From Leptospira paudalimensis (GTDB lineage Bacteria; Spirochaetota; Leptospiria; Leptospirales; Leptospiraceae), in assembly GCF_026151345.1 (NCBI RefSeq), contig NZ_JAMQPR010000001.1:3358676-3422675 (forward strand): a DNA stretch of 64,000 nucleotides. The letters are read 5' to 3'. How positions within the stretch are numbered: the first letter of the stretch is position 1; each line of letters begins with the position of its first letter. The translations under genes were made by a program, and so were the position numbers. Shown here one piece after another: positions 61,726 through 64,000 of the stretch. The notes beneath the pieces were generated by a model. The model was not told where the DNA came from. It did not search any database and worked only from the letters and a program-made list of their open reading frames with translations.

Positions 61726-62556
61726 CTATGCATTGATGTTCATATGATCGAGTAAAATTTTATCTTTCAATTTTTGCGGCAAAAAACGATTTAAACCTAA
61801 AAAGAATGTGCTCATAAAATCAACTTGATTGAATAATTTTGGTTTTTTTGCAGTAATCACTTTTACGATTCTTTCAGCTGCTTGTTTTGGATTCGTTGCT
61901 TTTTTGATTAGTTCATTGTCTCGATTGATAAATCGAACACATCTGTCATAATATGGAGAATTCGATTCCGGTAACTGTTGTGCTTTTGCAGCAAAGTTGG
62001 TAGAAACTTGCGCAGGTTGGATCATTGCAACCTGAATTCCAAATGGACTCACTTCATATCGCATAGATGAAACCATACCTTCAATCGCAAACTTAGTAGC
62101 TGAATAAATGGATTCAAAAGGAAATGGAACTTGTCCAACAAGAGAAGACATCACAACAATTTTTCCACTTCTTGCCTTCCGCATGGAAGGAACAAAAGCC
62201 TGTAAAAGTCTCGCACAACCAATCACATTGATATCAAAACATTGTAGTGCTTTGACCAAATTTACTTCTTCAAATGGACCAAAAAAACCGATCCCGACAT
62301 TAGAGACAACAGTATCAACAGTACCAAACTTTTTGAGGACGGCATCTCTAAATTTTAAAATTTTGTCTGAATCAGTGATGCTTAATGATTCAAGATGGTG
62401 TTTTGCATTTAACTTATTGAGTTCATCAGATAAACTGTCTAAATATTTTTTTTCAATATCAAATCCACAAATTGTATATCCTTGTGATGCCAACATCAAA
62501 GATACTTCTCTACCCATACCTTGCGCAATTCCACTAATCACTACTACTTTACTCAT
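61726..62556 (-). CDS. Short-chain dehydrogenase/reductase (classical SDR)
   Basis: A 276-residue NAD(P)-dependent oxidoreductase: ISGIAQGMGREVSL (T/S-G-x-x-x-G-x-G), NVGIGFFG (N-x-G), and MSSLVGQVPFPFESIYSATK with the Ser, Tyr and Lys. The C-terminus is hydrophobic (FMSTFFLGLNRFLP), which suggests a membrane association or lipid substrate. It begins 10 bp after the epimerase gene. Confidence 0.9.
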   Translation of the reverse strand: MSKVVVISGIAQGMGREVSLMLASQGYTICGFDIEKKYLDSLSDELNKLNAKHHLESLSITDSDKILKFRDAVLKKFGTVDTVVSNVGIGFFGPFEEVNLVKALQCFDINVIGCARLLQAFVPSMRKARSGKIVVMSSLVGQVPFPFESIYSATKFAIEGMVSSMRYEVSPFGIQVAMIQPAQVSTNFAAKAQQLPESNSPYYDRCVRFINRDNELIKKATNPKQAAERIVKVITAKKPKLFNQVDFMSTFFLGLNRFLPQKLKDKILLDHMNINA

Positions 62557-62566
62557 TTTTATCCTC

Positions 62567-63535
62567 TTAAATTAATTTCATCGATTCCATTGAAGAAACA
62601 AAATTTGGATACCGTAATTGATATCCAGTTGATTTCAACTTTTGATTGTCCATATAATAGTCGTTATATAGATATTTGATTGCTTCATACTCTAAATCAG
62701 GAATTTTACCTTGTAATTTTGCAAAAGGTGCTTCTAATTTCGCAATCACCTTAAGTAATGATAAAGGAATATGAAGTTTATTGATTTTGGATCCAAACAT
62801 CTTTGATGCTAAATCCAAAGCTTCTTCCAAACTTGGATTGCTATCGTCAGAGATGTTATAAACATTTCCAAAAAACTTGTTTTGTTCGGAAAGATAAATG
62901 GCAGAACCTGCAACATCTTCTACTCTAACATTTGCTAGTTTCATTTTGCCATCGCCAGGTATTCCTGCAATTTTGCCAGGTCTTGAAAAAACCTTACCGG
63001 CGCCATCATTACAACCAGGACCATACACAGTGCAAGGCCTAAGGATGACTGCCTGAAGCCCTTTTTTTATTTTCTCTGATACAATTTGTTCACCAGCATG
63101 TTTACTTTTTCCATATGCATCCTTTGGATTACAAACATCAGTTTCTTTAAAAGGAGTTCCTTGGTAAGTTCCATATACGCTGGAAGAACTAAAGTGAATG
63201 TATGCTTTTACACTATTTTGTAATGCAATTTTCGTAAGTTTATCAACAGCATCAACATTAATAGGTTTCAGTTTATCGTAACTAGTAGTTAAGTTACAAA
63301 TCCCTGCGACATGAAAAATACGATCAACACCATTTACTAGTGAACGTAGTTCTTTCTCATCTCGAATATCTGCTCTTACATATTCGATATTGGGTTTTTG
63401 AAATAGTTTTATCTTATCATCACGTATATCAGTCACACGGATTTTAAGATTTGCATCCTTTGATAATTCCTTCAAAAGTTCAAATCCAATAAAACCATTG
63501 GCTCCAGTGATTAATGTAATTCCGGTATATTTCAT
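62567..63535 (-). CDS. NAD-dependent epimerase/dehydratase, 3-beta-hydroxysteroid-dehydrogenase-like
   Basis: Start at Met 63535, one base after the acyl-CoA dehydrogenase stop, giving 322 residues; the frame is open to 63577 but those residues lie inside the neighbour. Motifs: LITGANGFIGFELLKE, HVAGICNLTT, SSSSVYGTYQG and YGKSKHAGEQI with Tyr and Lys. The N-terminal GANGFIG, the HVAG strand and the length fit the 3-beta-HSD/OleD-type extended SDRs acting on lipids, but sugar-nucleotide activity cannot be excluded. Confidence 0.82.
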   Translation of the reverse strand: MKYTGITLITGANGFIGFELLKELSKDANLKIRVTDIRDDKIKLFQKPNIEYVRADIRDEKELRSLVNGVDRIFHVAGICNLTTSYDKLKPINVDAVDKLTKIALQNSVKAYIHFSSSSVYGTYQGTPFKETDVCNPKDAYGKSKHAGEQIVSEKIKKGLQAVILRPCTVYGPGCNDGAGKVFSRPGKIAGIPGDGKMKLANVRVEDVAGSAIYLSEQNKFFGNVYNISDDSNPSLEEALDLASKMFGSKINKLHIPLSLLKVIAKLEAPFAKLQGKIPDLEYEAIKYLYNDYYMDNQKLKSTGYQLRYPNFVSSMESMKLI

Positions 63536-63536
63536 A

Positions 63537-64000
63537 TTAATAGTGGTATGATGGTCTGAGAATCTCTCTTGCAACATTATTCAACATTACTTCAGAACTT
63601 CCACCACCTGCTAACAGTGATTTTACTTCACGAACATATCGATCATATGGACGATTTCTATAACAAGCATGAGAACCTGTTAAGGTAAATGCTTTGTTAA
63701 CAACTTCATCAGCAACTACTCCAGCTAAATATTTCGCAATAGAAGTTTCTAAGTTATGATTTACTTTTTGGTCATGTAACCAAGCTGCTTGATTTCTTGC
63801 TAGTTTAGCTGCTTCTAATTCAGAAGTTAGTTTTGCGATAATCCATTGTATCCCTTGAAAATCAGAAACACGACTCTCTCCAACTTTTCTAGATTTAGTA
63901 AAGGATACTGCATGATCTAAACAACCACGAGCGATCCCAATCAATTGTGAAGCAACTCCCAATCGACTCAATTTAAAAATTGCCATAAAGGTTTCGATCC
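63537..64000 (-). CDS. Acyl-CoA dehydrogenase, C-terminal part (5' end outside the window)
   Basis: The frame stays open to the right edge, so the start lies beyond. The visible ~154 residues are the C-terminal helical domain of an acyl-CoA dehydrogenase: MAIFKLSRLGVASQLIGIAR, GCLDHAVSFTKSRKVGES, then TLTGSHACYRNRPYDRYVRE and GGGSSEVMLNNVAREIL, matching the flavin-side G-G-x-x-E pattern. It introduces a C2-C3 double bond into an acyl-CoA and is the first visible gene of the minus operon. Confidence 0.9.
   Translation of the reverse strand, partial: IETFMAIFKLSRLGVASQLIGIARGCLDHAVSFTKSRKVGESRVSDFQGIQWIIAKLTSELEAAKLARNQAAWLHDQKVNHNLETSIAKYLAGVVADEVVNKAFTLTGSHACYRNRPYDRYVREVKSLLAGGGSSEVMLNNVAREILRPSYHY

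Overview
The window looks like a chromosomal segment of a Leptospira, most likely of the free-living (saprophytic, L. biflexa-like) side of the genus. The DNA is AT-rich and encodes a double-membrane cell with many lipoproteins whose lipoboxes suit spirochaetes, a DUF1554 lipoprotein (a family expanded in Leptospira), a MotB flagellar stator, two related chemoreceptors, a membrane adenylate cyclase with cyclic-nucleotide-binding partners, and a TonB system. The genus is an inference from these families; the species cannot be fixed from the sequence alone. No rRNA, tRNA, IS element, CRISPR array or prophage was seen. One tmRNA gene (ssrA) is present.

Layout. 1-5.4 kb (+): the end of a CoA pyrophosphatase, a vWA/TPR pair, a double cyclic-nucleotide-binding protein with a STAS protein, and a class III adenylate cyclase. 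5.5-9.8 kb (-): GDP-mannose dehydratase and a DUF1501/DUF1549 pair. 9.9-12.5 kb (+): zinc-ribbon, unknown and SPFH-SHOCT genes. 12.6-15.7 kb (-): a patatin with a cyclic-nucleotide-binding domain and a MATE exporter. 15.8-23.5 kb (+): an adenosine deaminase-like protein, a Ktr potassium uptake pair, a BtuF-like binding protein, and exbB-exbD-exbD-tonB behind a Pho-box-like array. 23.6-26.5 kb (-): a lipoprotein, a phasin and malic enzyme. 26.6-30.9 kb (+): an aquaglyceroporin, DUF2167 and TPR proteins, and a PAS protein. 30.9-34.0 kb (-): lipoproteins and MotB.

34.1-38.6 kb is the most genome-plastic part. It holds tmRNA, a GC-rich scar ending in a duplicate of the tmRNA 3' end, and a 1.2-kb-residue-class SBBP propeller lipoprotein (1191 aa) lying between two direct copies of a ~100-bp repeat. 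38.6-51.1 kb is a mosaic of small accessory genes. It includes an orphan ParA-type ATPase fused to an HsdR-like nuclease domain, a TetR/hydrolase pair that share a 19-bp operator-like sequence, a chemoreceptor, and a porin behind a second Pho-box-like array.

51.3-64 kb is built from two convergent, tightly packed operons. The plus operon has a bile-acid-type symporter, an epimerase, a cytochrome c/propeller protein and an MFS transporter. The minus operon has an acyl-CoA dehydrogenase, a 3-beta-HSD-like epimerase, an SDR, an acyl-CoA synthetase, an enoyl-CoA hydratase, a chemoreceptor and a DUF2804 lipoprotein. Together they read as an uptake, sensing and CoA-dependent degradation island for a lipid-like or terpenoid/steroid-like acid. 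The substrate is not visible from sequence.

The best candidates for something undescribed are the nuclease-ParA fusion, the lipid-acid island with a built-in chemoreceptor, the shared Pho-box-like arrays, the two-hairpin structured intergenic element found twice, and the tmRNA-anchored repeat region around the SBBP gene.
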